11,933 nucleotides of DNA from DATAYA01 sp036272815 (GTDB lineage Bacteria; Pseudomonadota; Alphaproteobacteria; Acetobacterales; Acetobacteraceae). A model generated the notes under the pieces. The model did not search any database and was not told the origin of the DNA. It saw only the letters and a list, made by a program, of their open reading frames with translations. Of the stretch, positions 1 to 8,510 are shown one piece after another (the stretch's first letter is position 1; every line of letters begins with the position of its first letter). The translations under genes and the position numbers were made by a program. The DNA lies in NCBI GenBank assembly GCA_036272815.1, contig DATAYA010000326.1, forward strand, positions 1 through 11,933. Reading direction: 5' to 3'.

Positions 1-188
1 GTTTAATCCGGACGCATCCTTCGGGACTTACGACTCTGGGGACGGCAACTTTGACAGGGAGTAGCCGACGTTGACAATTGCCCCGCCGTTCGCGCCATTT
101 CGGTCATATCTTTCAAAAGCGGCAAGCCATTGAAGTCATTCTCTCCGGCGGCGTCTCCAAAATTCTCGATTTCCGCACTGGATGACAC
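1..188 (-). pseudogene. Possible decayed short-chain dehydrogenase (SDR) remnant
   Basis: No single reading frame here looks like a whole protein, but three minus-strand frames read in succession resemble the centre of a classical SDR. The first (from 188 leftwards) gives ENF...END.N, comparable to the EDF...VN segment. The second gives WL, twelve residues, then GGAIVNVGYSLS, matching the beta5 signature (G-x-I-V-N-V-x-S). The third gives KVAVPRVV followed by SPEGCVR, comparable to VAVPxV...SKGGVR. The second frame stops at 28-30. The catalytic YxxxK appears lost and the Rossmann N-terminus is absent, because the hydrolase gene occupies that side. It would be a non-functional fragment. The frame stitching is my inference from memory of the family; a chance match in non-coding DNA is a real alternative. 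A 61-residue GTG-initiated frame (188 to 3) is the only intact ORF and I do not recognise it as a protein. Confidence 0.35.
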
Positions 189-251
189 TTAGCAAGGGGC
201 CGTTGAACAGGAGTCGCGCCGTGGCCGGGTGGGGCATACGCTGATCAAACC

Positions 252-292
252 GGGGCCAGCACGGCCGAACCCGGCTCGTGGCCCCATGGAGG
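252..292 (+). promoter_or_regulatory. Leader hairpin and ribosome binding site of the hydrolase gene
   Basis: GGGGCCA (252-258) and TGGCCCC (279-285) are perfect inverted repeats. They enclose a smaller GCCG-AACC-CGGC hairpin. The outer stem ends two bases before GGAGG (288-292), a strong Shine-Dalgarno sequence. GGAGG sits 7 bases before the ATG at 300 but only 1 base before the ATG at 294, so it favours 300 as the start. A stem this close to the ribosome site could modulate translation. I cannot tell whether it is regulatory or incidental in GC-rich DNA, and no convincing -35/-10 pair was found upstream. Confidence 0.4.
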
Positions 293-299
293 TATGGTC

Positions 300-1172
300 A
301 TGCCCGCCACTACAGAGATGCCGCCGTTTCCGGCCGGGTTCCGAAATCAGGACGTCCCGACGAATGGCGTAACCCTTCACGTGCGGACAGGCGGCCAGGG
401 ACCGGCGGCCATCCTGCTCCACGGTTATGGTGAGACCGGAGATATGTGGGCTCCCCTGGCGGCGGAACTCGCCCGCGACCATACCGTGGTTGTGCCCGAC
501 CTGCGCGGGATGGGGCTCTCGTCCCGTCCCGAGGGCGGCTACGACAAGAAGGCCCAGGGCCGCGACATCGCCGGGTTGCTCGACGGGCTGAACATCGAGC
601 GGGCGGACCTCGTCACGCACGACATCGGCAACATGGTCGGTTACGCCTTCGCCGCGCAGTATCCGGGACGCGTCGCCTGTTTCGTCGTCATGGATGCGCC
701 ACTGCCTGGTATCGGGCCGTGGGAGGAGGTTCTCAAGAACCCGCTGCTGTGGCATTTCCGTTTCGGCGGCCCCGACATGGAGCGGCTGGTCGCCGGACGC
801 GAACGCATCTATCTTGACCGTTTCTGGAACGAGTTTTCGGCTGATCCAAAGGCGTTCGGCGAAATTTCCCGCGAACACTATGCCAACTTATATGCGCAGC
901 CCGGCGCGATGCGTTCCGGATTTGCCCAATTCGCGGCGTTCGACCAGGACGCCATCGACAATAGGGGCTTCGTCGCCGCCGGCAAGCTGACCATGCCGGT
1001 GCTCGCGATCGGCGGTGAGAAGTCGTTTGGCGCGACGATGGCGGCCGTCATGCGCTTCGCTGCGACGGATGTACAGGAATGCGTCATCCCGGGTTCGGGC
1101 CATTGGCTAATGGAGGAACGGCCGGCGGCCACGGTCGCAGCCGTGCGCGCCTTCCTCGATAAGCGACCCTAA
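300..1172 (+). CDS. Alpha/beta hydrolase, epoxide hydrolase / haloacid dehalogenase-like
   Basis: This is a 290-residue alpha/beta-hydrolase-fold enzyme, probably cytoplasmic, as no signal peptide is visible. Residues 41-44 (HGYG) form the oxyanion-hole motif. The nucleophile elbow reads THDIGNMVGY with Asp108, so it is an Asp-nucleophile enzyme like epoxide hydrolases and haloalkane/fluoroacetate dehalogenases, not a Ser esterase. Asp132 (VVMDAPLP) sits where fluoroacetate dehalogenases carry the acid, and His268 (GSGHW) completes the triad. A WHF lid motif (151-153) and GRERIYL (167-173) are typical of the group. The two Arg that clamp the carboxylate in fluoroacetate dehalogenase (HDRGxR type) are replaced by Ile109 and Met112, so a carboxylate substrate is unlikely. 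The true substrate is unknown. The start at 300 is chosen from GGAGG spacing; ATG 294 is the alternative. It stands alone, and its codon use looks less GC-biased than the genes to its right, suggesting acquisition. Confidence 0.88.
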   Translation: MPATTEMPPFPAGFRNQDVPTNGVTLHVRTGGQGPAAILLHGYGETGDMWAPLAAELARDHTVVVPDLRGMGLSSRPEGGYDKKAQGRDIAGLLDGLNIERADLVTHDIGNMVGYAFAAQYPGRVACFVVMDAPLPGIGPWEEVLKNPLLWHFRFGGPDMERLVAGRERIYLDRFWNEFSADPKAFGEISREHYANLYAQPGAMRSGFAQFAAFDQDAIDNRGFVAAGKLTMPVLAIGGEKSFGATMAAVMRFAATDVQECVIPGSGHWLMEERPAATVAAVRAFLDKRP

Positions 1173-1334
1173 CTCTCGCGCAGTCGAGCCCGAATCAGCT
1201 AGGTCGGCGCGCACGTCGCAGGCGCTTGCCGGTTTGGTTTGATACCCTATAGCCGCGCGCGGCGGCGGCGGATTGCTGCGCTTCCATTACGGTCATACGT
1301 TCCGGAAAATCCGAAAGTCTTTAGGCTCAGGCCG

Positions 1335-1403
1335 GTCATCCACGACTTTTTCGGCGACATCGAAGGAAGGCGTGGATGCTCGGCCTTCGCCGAGCATGAC
1401 GGA
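1335..1403. repeat. REP-like compound palindrome in the hydrolase-ndk gap
   Basis: The 293 bases between the hydrolase stop and the ndk stop contain no gene I can support. They hold a nested palindrome. A perfect 9-bp stem, ATGCTCGGC (1376-1384) and GCCGAGCAT (1389-1397), closes a CTTC loop. A second inverted repeat, CATCCACG (1337-1344) with CGTGGATG (1371-1378), shares bases with the first, so two alternative folds are possible. Read on the minus strand, the layout GTCATG-stem-loop-stem-CATCCACGCC resembles the dispersed intergenic palindromes I recall from Bradyrhizobium, Rhodopseudomonas and relatives. There is no T-run after either arm, so an intrinsic terminator is less likely. It lies between convergent gene ends, a usual site for such elements. 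Confidence 0.6.
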
Positions 1404-1465
1404 GGGGGCGTGCGAGGAGTGCCGTCGCTGACCGGGCCGAGTCCGCTCGTCGCGCGAATGGAAAC

Positions 1466-1888
1466 TCAGCCGACGATTTCGATGCCGGCGAAGAAGAAGG
1501 AAATCTCGGCCGCCGCGGTCTCGGCGCTGTCCGAGCCATGCACCGAGTTGGCCTCGATGCTCTCGGCGAGGTCGGCGCGGATGGTGCCGGGCTCAGCCTT
1601 CGCGGGGTCGGTGGCCCCCATCACGGCACGGTTGCGGGCGACCGCGTCCTCGCCCTCCAGCACCTGCGCCACCACCGGGCCGGAGATCATGAACGCCACC
1701 AGGTCGTGGAAGAAGCCGCGCTCGCTGTGGACGGCATAGAACGCCTGCGCCTGCGCCTCGGTCAGGTGCAGCCGCTTCTGGGCGACGATGCGCAGGCCGG
1801 CAGCTTCCAACTTGGCGTTGACCTGGCCGGTCAGGTTGCGGCGCGTCGCGTCCGGCTTGACGATCGAGAGCGTGCGTTGCGTCGGCAT
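1466..1888 (-). CDS. ndk: Nucleoside diphosphate kinase
   Basis: This 140-residue protein transfers the gamma phosphate of ATP to (d)NDPs through a phosphohistidine, balancing cytoplasmic nucleotide pools. The whole family pattern is visible. TLSIVKPDA holds Lys11 at the N-terminus, and GFFHDLVAFMISGPV lies at 58-72. RNRAVMGATDPAKAEPGTIR lies at 85-104, and the active-site NSVHGSDS has catalytic His117. The length is normal for bacterial Ndk. The ATG at 1888 is chosen because it gives the canonical short N-terminus and has AGGA about ten bases upstream; a longer open frame to 2008 only adds Arg/Pro-rich residues foreign to the family. The 248 bases between it and the pseudopilin stop hold no gene, terminator or promoter I can support. 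It has no obvious functional link to its neighbours. Confidence 0.97.
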   Translation of the reverse strand: MPTQRTLSIVKPDATRRNLTGQVNAKLEAAGLRIVAQKRLHLTEAQAQAFYAVHSERGFFHDLVAFMISGPVVAQVLEGEDAVARNRAVMGATDPAKAEPGTIRADLAESIEANSVHGSDSAETAAAEISFFFAGIEIVG

Positions 1889-2136
1889 GTCCGCCGGTCC
1901 TCGAAATTTGTGTGGCGGCGCGGCTCTAGCCGAGGGGCCGCGGCGCGGCAAGGCCGGTGGGACGGCTTCACGCTGCCGGCGCCCCCATGCCGCATGGCAC
2001 CGAATCAAATGAACCGGCCTGCATCCTCGTCTAAGGTTAGCGCCGTAGAGGATTGGCGAGCCTGCGATTCGAGGTATCCGTGCGCCCCATGCTTGCCGAG
2101 TTCCTGGACCGGTGGACGCCGCAGCTCCGCGGCCGA

Positions 2137-2622
2137 TCAGGGATTGCAGATCTCTCCGGCGCCGCCCGACCCGGCGCCGCCCGCTTGGCCGCCCGCCTGG
2201 GCGTTCGGGCCGGCCGAGCAGAGGTCATACGCAGTGCCGGCGTGGTTCGACGGGTCGCGGTAGATGAACGGGTGATTCCACGGATCGAGCGGCAGCCTGC
2301 CGCTCTGCACGTAGGGGCCGTTCCAGCCGCTGACGCTGCCAGGATCGGTGATCAGCGCCTGCAACCCCTGCTCGGTCGTGGGATAATCGCCGGTGTCCAG
2401 CTTGTAGAGGTCGAGCACCGAGCCCAGCCGCGCGATCGACTGGTGCGCGATCGAGAGCTTGGCGCCGGCGAACTGGCGCAGCACCGCCGGCGCCACCAGC
2501 CCGATCAGCAGGCCGATGATCGCGATCACGACAAGGATCTCGAGCAGGGTGAAGCCGGCTTCCCCGCCGGCCCGCTTGGCGTCCGCCGCTTGTTGCGGCG
2601 CAGCCGGCTGCGGTAGTGGCAT
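2137..2622 (-). CDS. gspG: Type II secretion major pseudopilin GspG-like
   Basis: GspG is the major subunit of the periplasmic pseudopilus that drives proteins through the outer membrane. This 161-residue protein has the class III leader cut site EAG|FTLLE: cleavage after Gly23 leaves Phe24 at +1 and Glu28 at +5. A 20-residue hydrophobic helix follows (ILVVIAIIGLLIGLV). The GspG core is clear: LYKLDTGDYPTTEQGLQALI (71-91), GWNGPYV (99-105), LPLDPWNHPFIYRDP (110-124). The C-terminus is odd. After YDLC comes a Gly/Ala/Gln-rich stretch and a final GEICNP, in place of the usual acidic calcium loop and IxNW end. Cys135 and Cys159 might pair. The leader is long and Ala/Gln/Pro-rich. The start at 2622 has AGGA and GGGA upstream; ATG 2646 would add eight residues. 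No gspC-N genes accompany it here. It is head-to-head with the transglycosylase. Confidence 0.88.
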   Translation of the reverse strand: MPLPQPAAPQQAADAKRAGGEAGFTLLEILVVIAIIGLLIGLVAPAVLRQFAGAKLSIAHQSIARLGSVLDLYKLDTGDYPTTEQGLQALITDPGSVSGWNGPYVQSGRLPLDPWNHPFIYRDPSNHAGTAYDLCSAGPNAQAGGQAGGAGSGGAGEICNP

Positions 2623-3095
2623 GTCGATCCCGTTCCTGGCCTGCATGGCCGCCGCTGCTTCGTTCTACGCCCTGCCGCCGCGCGTGCTGCCGGCGATCCA
2701 GTTGGTCGAGGGCGGCCGCGTCGGCACCGTCGCCGCCGATGCCGACGGCACCGCCGATCTCGGGATCATGCAGGTCAACACGCGCTGGATCGCCACGCTG
2801 GCCGCCGTCACGCACCTGCCCGCGGCCGCCGTGCGGGCGCGGCTGACCTTCGATCCATGCTTCAACATCGCCGCCGCCGCCGCCATCCTGCGCACCTATC
2901 GGGTCGAGACGCATGGCGACCTGATGGCCGCCATTGGCGACTACCACTCGCACACGCCTGCACTCAACCTAGGGTATCGCGAGGCCGTGGTGCAGGCGGC
3001 GCACGCATTGTTCGGGGCACCGGGCCACGCAGCGGCGACAGGGAGCGCGGTGGCGGGCCGCGCGGTGGCGGGCCCGCGCGGCGGAGGCGGCGGCG

Positions 3096-3109
<14 letters not shown>
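2621..3109 (+). CDS. IagB/VirB1-like lytic transglycosylase
   Basis: The 162-residue product resembles small lytic transglycosylases that open peptidoglycan for secretion and pilus machines. The SLT/lysozyme-like fold is indicated by LPAIQLVEGG with Glu30 as candidate catalytic acid. DLGIMQVNTRW (46-56) is the GxMQVN motif, followed by FDPCFNIAAAAAIL (77-90). AIGDYHSHTP (104-113) with LGYREAV matches the YHS...P...Y pattern of IagB-type enzymes rather than the YNAG of Slt. The N-terminus (SIPFLACMAAAASFYALPP) is short and hydrophobic, consistent with export. The ATG at 2621 is chosen because the mature domain begins soon after; an upstream in-frame start at 2459 would be antisense to the pseudopilin. 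The ribosome site is weak. Its ATG interlocks with the pseudopilin ATG. The last thirty residues are a low-complexity Gly/Ala/Arg tail, and the stop overlaps the glmS end by 14 bases. Confidence 0.8.
3045..3081. repeat. 15-bp tandem duplication and GC-rich hairpin
   Basis: The unit GCGCGGTGGCGGGCC occurs twice without mismatch at 3045-3059 and 3060-3074. It lies inside the end of the transglycosylase gene and writes an AVAGRAVAG peptide. CCGCGCGG at 3058-3065 and again at 3074-3081 can also pair (the octamer is self-complementary) around an 8-base loop, 15 bases past the glmS stop on the minus strand. It could help end glmS transcription, but no T-run follows, so this is only a possibility. 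Confidence 0.6.
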
Positions 3110-4919
<1,810 letters not shown>

Positions 4920-4992
4920 GGTTTCGTGTCCTGGTGGTTCGGGCCGGAGAGTTCCCGCGTACGCGCCTGCCGGCAAGCGGGTCGCGCGGGGG

Positions 4993-5021
4993 ATGATGCA
5001 AGGGTACGCAGGATTTGTGAA
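4993..5021 (-). promoter_or_regulatory. Candidate sigma70 promoter of glmS
   Basis: On the minus strand TTCACA (5021-5016) matches five of six -35 bases. After a 17-base spacer, CATCAT (4998-4993) matches four of six -10 bases. Transcription would start near 4986, leaving a leader of about 67 bases before the glmS ATG. This is the most AT-rich patch of the 201-base gap between the two minus-strand genes. It would allow glmS expression independent of the upstream glycosyltransferase. The rest of the gap holds only short GC hairpins and no clear terminator. Confidence 0.5.
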
Positions 5022-5120
5022 GAAATAGCGCGCGACCGCCGCTGCGAGGGGCCCGATGGGCCTGAGCAGGCTCCGGGGGGCGTGGGCAGGCGTGGCGGGA
5101 CCGCGGACGCCGGCAGCAAA

Positions 5121-8100
5121 CTAGGCCGCCCACTCGGCCGGCGCCGCCCAGTCTGGCGGCGCCTGCCAGTCCAGCAGCGGCAGCAGCCCGACCGCGCCGA
5201 GCAGCCCCCGCGCCGCTTGCTGCGCGCCATAGCGCTGCCGGATCAGCGCCTGGGCCCGCGCCGCCCGCGCCCGCGCCTCCTCCGGGTTGCGCGCGACCTC
5301 GCGCAGCAGGGCGGCGGCGTGGTCGATGTCGGGCTCGGCCCAGCGCTGGCCCGCCGAGCCCGGATAGTCCTCCGCCCGGATCGGCACCAGGCGGTGGCGC
5401 ACCGGCCAGCCGGTCGCGGCGTCCAGGAAGTCGGCCGGTCCCGACCAGGCGGTGGCGATCACCGGCGTCCCCAGCAGCATCGCCTCCGCGATGCCGCGGC
5501 CGAAGCCCTCGCTCCGGTGCAGCGAGACGAAGGCATCCGCCGCCGCCAGCAGGCCGAGGATGCCGTCGCGGTCGAGTTCCTCGTCGCGCAGCACGATGCG
5601 CGGATCGCCGGCCGCGAGCGCCTGCAATCGCGCCATCTCGTGCGGCCGCAGCGCCGCGCGGACGGTCTTGAGCAGCAGCGTCGCCGGCTCGTGCCGATCG
5701 GGATAGGCGCGCTGGAAGGCGGCGATCAGCGCCTCGGGGTTCTTCCGCCGGATGAACGAGCCGAAGTCGAAGGCGAGGACGAACAGCGGCCCCGATTCCG
5801 CCACGCCGAGGGCCTTCCGGGATGCCGGCCGGCCTGCCGCCTCGCCCAGCATCGGCATCGGCACCGCCCGCACCGGCCGCAGCCCGTCCGCCGCGAACGC
5901 GGCGCGCTGGAACGCCGACGTGGTCAGGATCGCGTCATAGAAGGCGTAGCCGTGGCGGACATGCGCCGGCAGCCGCTCCAGCTCCCAGTGCCAGAGCCCG
6001 TACTGCCGCGACGCCGACACGCCAAGGCCGCGGGCGAAGCGCCAGGTCGCGTAACCCTGATCGGCATTCTGCACCACGACCAGGGCCTCCACCGCCAGAG
6101 GCCCTTCCGGCAGGGCGGTGCCATCCGGCGCGCGCAGCCCGCCGGCGTCGCGATCGATCACGACGAAATCGGAGAAACCCGTCTCCCGCAGGGCGGCGAC
6201 ACACCCGCGCAGCACCTCGCCGAGCCCGGTCGGCGCGCTCCATTGCCCGAGCAGGCCGAGTGCCGCGCGGCGCGGCGGCCTCGCCTGTGGCGGCGCGGCC
6301 GCCTCCGGTGCCGCGAGGACGTCGCCGGTCCCGTATTCGCGGGCGAGGCTTCGCTCGGCCCAGTCGCGCAGGCCGGCCCGGCCCGCCGCCGTCGCCGCGT
6401 CGAAGCTGCGGCGCAGATCGCCGCGCTCGCGCAGCACGAGTGCCAGGATGTTGGGCAGGCCCGGCTGCTCGGCGCTGTCGGCCCGCGCCCACCCCGCCAG
6501 CGCCGGATCGAGCGTTTCGAGGTCGATGCCGAGTTCCCGCGCCCCGACCAGCACCAGCCAGCGCAGCAGCCCGGCGCGGCCCGACTCGGTCGCCAGCGGG
6601 AATTGCCGCTGCAGGTCGGGCCGCAACTGCCACACCGCCATCGCCGCGCGGCTGAAGCGATAGCCCTCGGCCACGATCGGCCCGGCCTCGCGGAAATAGC
6701 GCGCGACCGGCGCCACCATCGCCTCCGGCCAGCCGAAGCGGCGTCGCGCGATCAGCGCATAGGCGAGCCCGAGGGCGAGCCGCCCGACATGGGTGCCCGG
6801 GAATTGCTGCCAGCCCTCAAGCCGCAGCTTCGGATCGCCGAGGCGATGCGCGACCAGCATCCCGTTCGTCACCGGCACGTCGTCGGCCGCCATGTCATGC
6901 GCCGGCGCGTTCCACCAGGCGAGGAAGCCGGGCGAGAGGGCGGCCAGATCGACGGCGCCCTCCGCGATGCCGCAGGTCATCGCCCAGCCGAGGAAGCCCC
7001 GCAGGCTCGCGAGCGTGAGCAGCGGAAAGCTCGGCGGCAGGTCGCGCCGCAGTTCCCAGGCGAGTGCCGCCTGCACCGGCAGCAGCACCGTCTCGCCCTC
7101 CCGCAGCATTTCGACGTCGCCCGCGAGAGCCGATCCGACCTCGCTCGAGCGGTCGGTCCAGCAGCGCGAGGCGAATGCCGGCCAGGGGGGTGGGGCGGCA
7201 AGACCGAGATTGGTCCGCGCCTGGTGCGCGACCGTGGCGAGCCCCCGAGCCGCGGCGACCGTGGCCGCGTCCAGCCCGGCTTCGCGGCCGGCGTCTCCCG
7301 TCGCCCAGTCATAGAAGCCGGCGAGGCCGGCAATCGTGTGGATGTCGCAGGCGCGACGCAGCCGCTCGTCATCGAGCCAGAGCTGGTGCAGCACGCGGGT
7401 CAGCAGGACGCCGGTCGGCAGCAGCGTCTCGTCCACCTCGTCGAAGAAGCCGCCCGCCTGCGGCAGTGGTGCCGCGTGCGACAGGCGGCCCTCATCGATC
7501 GCCCGCAGCAGCCAGCGGCGCATCGGCCGCGTGATCGGGCGCCCGTCCGCGAACTGGCCGAGGGCGTAAGGCGGTGCCGCCGTCGCGTCACAGCCCTGCG
7601 CGCGCTGCGCCGCCTCGAGCCGATCGCGCAACGGGGCGAGCGGGCCGGGATCGGCGGACGGGTCGGGAAAGCGGCAGGAGATCAGCGTCTCGCCGCCCGC
7701 CCGCAGGACGCAAACTGCATCGCGGTCCAGCGCGCGTTCGGGCGCGGTCGCCGGCGTCACGTTCAGGCCGGGGTGGCGCAGCACGCGGACACGGTCGACG
7801 AGGGAAGGTGCCGCGTCGAGCCAGCGCCGGTCGAGCGCCATGCCGGCGGCCGGATCGTCGCGGCAATGGCGCTCGCAGCGCGCCGCCCACCAGCGCAGGA
7901 ATTCCACCGTCTCCCGCTCGCGCCGGGCGCCGAGCAGGGCCGCGTCATGCGCCCCGGCACGCAGCGTCGCGAGATCGTCGGCGGCGGTGGCGGCCGGCGC
8001 CAGGCGGCTCGGGACGAGCGCCAGGCCGTGCGACCCGAGGGCTGCCAGCACCGGCCGCAGCGGCGCCAGCAGCAGGGTCTCGGGGTCGAGATAGAGCACC

Positions 8101-8411
8101 CGGTCGAGCCCGCAGGCGAACATCAGGTGCAGGATGCCGGAGGGCTTCAGCGCCGCCTCCAGCTCGGCCTCGGTATACCAGAGCCGCATCCCCGCGAGCG
8201 CCGGCAGGTCGAGCGCATCGGCAGGGATGATCCCGGCCCGGCCCGGCCCGTCCGTGACGACGACGCATCGCCGGGCCGCCGGATGGTGCTCGGCGACCGC
8301 GGCCATCAGCGCGGCCGCGAGTGGGAGCCGCCGGCTGGACACGATGGTGAGGATGCCGAGGCCGGCCTCGCCGGCCGCGCCCGCCGCCATCTCGCCCCGG
8401 TCGAATGTCAT
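5121..8411 (-). CDS. Bifunctional glycosyltransferase: GT-A-like domain, repeats, GT4 domain
   Basis: This 1096-residue cytoplasmic protein has no membrane segment that I can see. Residues 18-300 resemble a GT-A sugar transferase: GILTIVSS at the first strand, DRVLYLDPE (103-111) as the metal/nucleotide site, MALDRRWLDAAP (191-202), LRHPGLNVTP (211-220) and QFADGRPI (286-293). Residues 330-695 repeat a helical unit of the form F-x-x-h-T-x-x-x-R-x-G-h-x-x-W-h. Residues 716-1075 form a GT-B glycosyltransferase of the GT4 type: TGLGEVLRG, RRKNPEALIAAF, and HRSEGFGRGIAEAM with the Glu968/Glu976 E-x7-E pair. The tail has three Trp in WQAPPDWAAPAEW. It probably adds two different sugars to a surface glycan; donors and acceptor are unknown. 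The start at 8411 precedes the GT-A domain closely. ATG 8390, with GGGG upstream, is an alternative, and a GTG at 8543 is unlikely. It is divergent from the next gene. Confidence 0.85.
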   Translation of the reverse strand: MTFDRGEMAAGAAGEAGLGILTIVSSRRLPLAAALMAAVAEHHPAARRCVVVTDGPGRAGIIPADALDLPALAGMRLWYTEAELEAALKPSGILHLMFACGLDRVLYLDPETLLLAPLRPVLAALGSHGLALVPSRLAPAATAADDLATLRAGAHDAALLGARRERETVEFLRWWAARCERHCRDDPAAGMALDRRWLDAAPSLVDRVRVLRHPGLNVTPATAPERALDRDAVCVLRAGGETLISCRFPDPSADPGPLAPLRDRLEAAQRAQGCDATAAPPYALGQFADGRPITRPMRRWLLRAIDEGRLSHAAPLPQAGGFFDEVDETLLPTGVLLTRVLHQLWLDDERLRRACDIHTIAGLAGFYDWATGDAGREAGLDAATVAAARGLATVAHQARTNLGLAAPPPWPAFASRCWTDRSSEVGSALAGDVEMLREGETVLLPVQAALAWELRRDLPPSFPLLTLASLRGFLGWAMTCGIAEGAVDLAALSPGFLAWWNAPAHDMAADDVPVTNGMLVAHRLGDPKLRLEGWQQFPGTHVGRLALGLAYALIARRRFGWPEAMVAPVARYFREAGPIVAEGYRFSRAAMAVWQLRPDLQRQFPLATESGRAGLLRWLVLVGARELGIDLETLDPALAGWARADSAEQPGLPNILALVLRERGDLRRSFDAATAAGRAGLRDWAERSLAREYGTGDVLAAPEAAAPPQARPPRRAALGLLGQWSAPTGLGEVLRGCVAALRETGFSDFVVIDRDAGGLRAPDGTALPEGPLAVEALVVVQNADQGYATWRFARGLGVSASRQYGLWHWELERLPAHVRHGYAFYDAILTTSAFQRAAFAADGLRPVRAVPMPMLGEAAGRPASRKALGVAESGPLFVLAFDFGSFIRRKNPEALIAAFQRAYPDRHEPATLLLKTVRAALRPHEMARLQALAAGDPRIVLRDEELDRDGILGLLAAADAFVSLHRSEGFGRGIAEAMLLGTPVIATAWSGPADFLDAATGWPVRHRLVPIRAEDYPGSAGQRWAEPDIDHAAALLREVARNPEEARARAARAQALIRQRYGAQQAARGLLGAVGLLPLLDWQAPPDWAAPAEWAA

Positions 8412-8478
8412 TGGCGCCAAGTTCACCCCTCGCGCGGCAGGCGTAGCAAGCGGCGCCGGCCGCGGAAACACCGGAGTT

Positions 8479-8510
8479 GCTTGACAAGCGGCGCGCGGCG
8501 CCAGAACCAT
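8479..8510 (+). promoter_or_regulatory. Candidate promoter with palindromic -35 in the divergent gap
   Basis: A perfect -35 hexamer, TTGACA (8481-8486), is embedded in the palindrome GCTTG-A-CAAGC (8479-8489). After 18 bases a poor -10, AACCAT (8505-8510), follows, about 40 bases before the ATG at 8554. The palindrome gives TTGTCA on the minus strand too, but no -10 was found there. A 10-bp direct repeat CAAGCGGCGC (8447-8456 and 8485-8494) overlaps it. The site could serve as promoter and operator for one or both giant glycosyltransferase genes; the weak -10 keeps confidence low. Confidence 0.3.

Noticed and set aside
189..878. A 229-codon minus-strand frame opposite the hydrolase
   Set aside because: It is antisense to a gene with an intact catalytic triad, and its translation has no family features.
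1173..1335. tRNA or small RNA gene in the gap after the hydrolase
   Set aside because: No cloverleaf or T-loop GTTCRA with matching stems was found.
1376..1397. Intrinsic terminator for ndk or the hydrolase
   Set aside because: The stem is good but neither strand has a following T-run. The form fits a REP-like palindrome better.
2053..2616. A 187-codon plus-strand frame opposite the pseudopilin
   Set aside because: It is the complement of the conserved GspG core and has low-complexity composition.
4920..5120. glmS ribozyme or riboswitch in the leader
   Set aside because: No conserved glmS ribozyme core was recognised. That ribozyme is known mainly from Firmicutes, and the leader is only about 67 bases from the predicted start.
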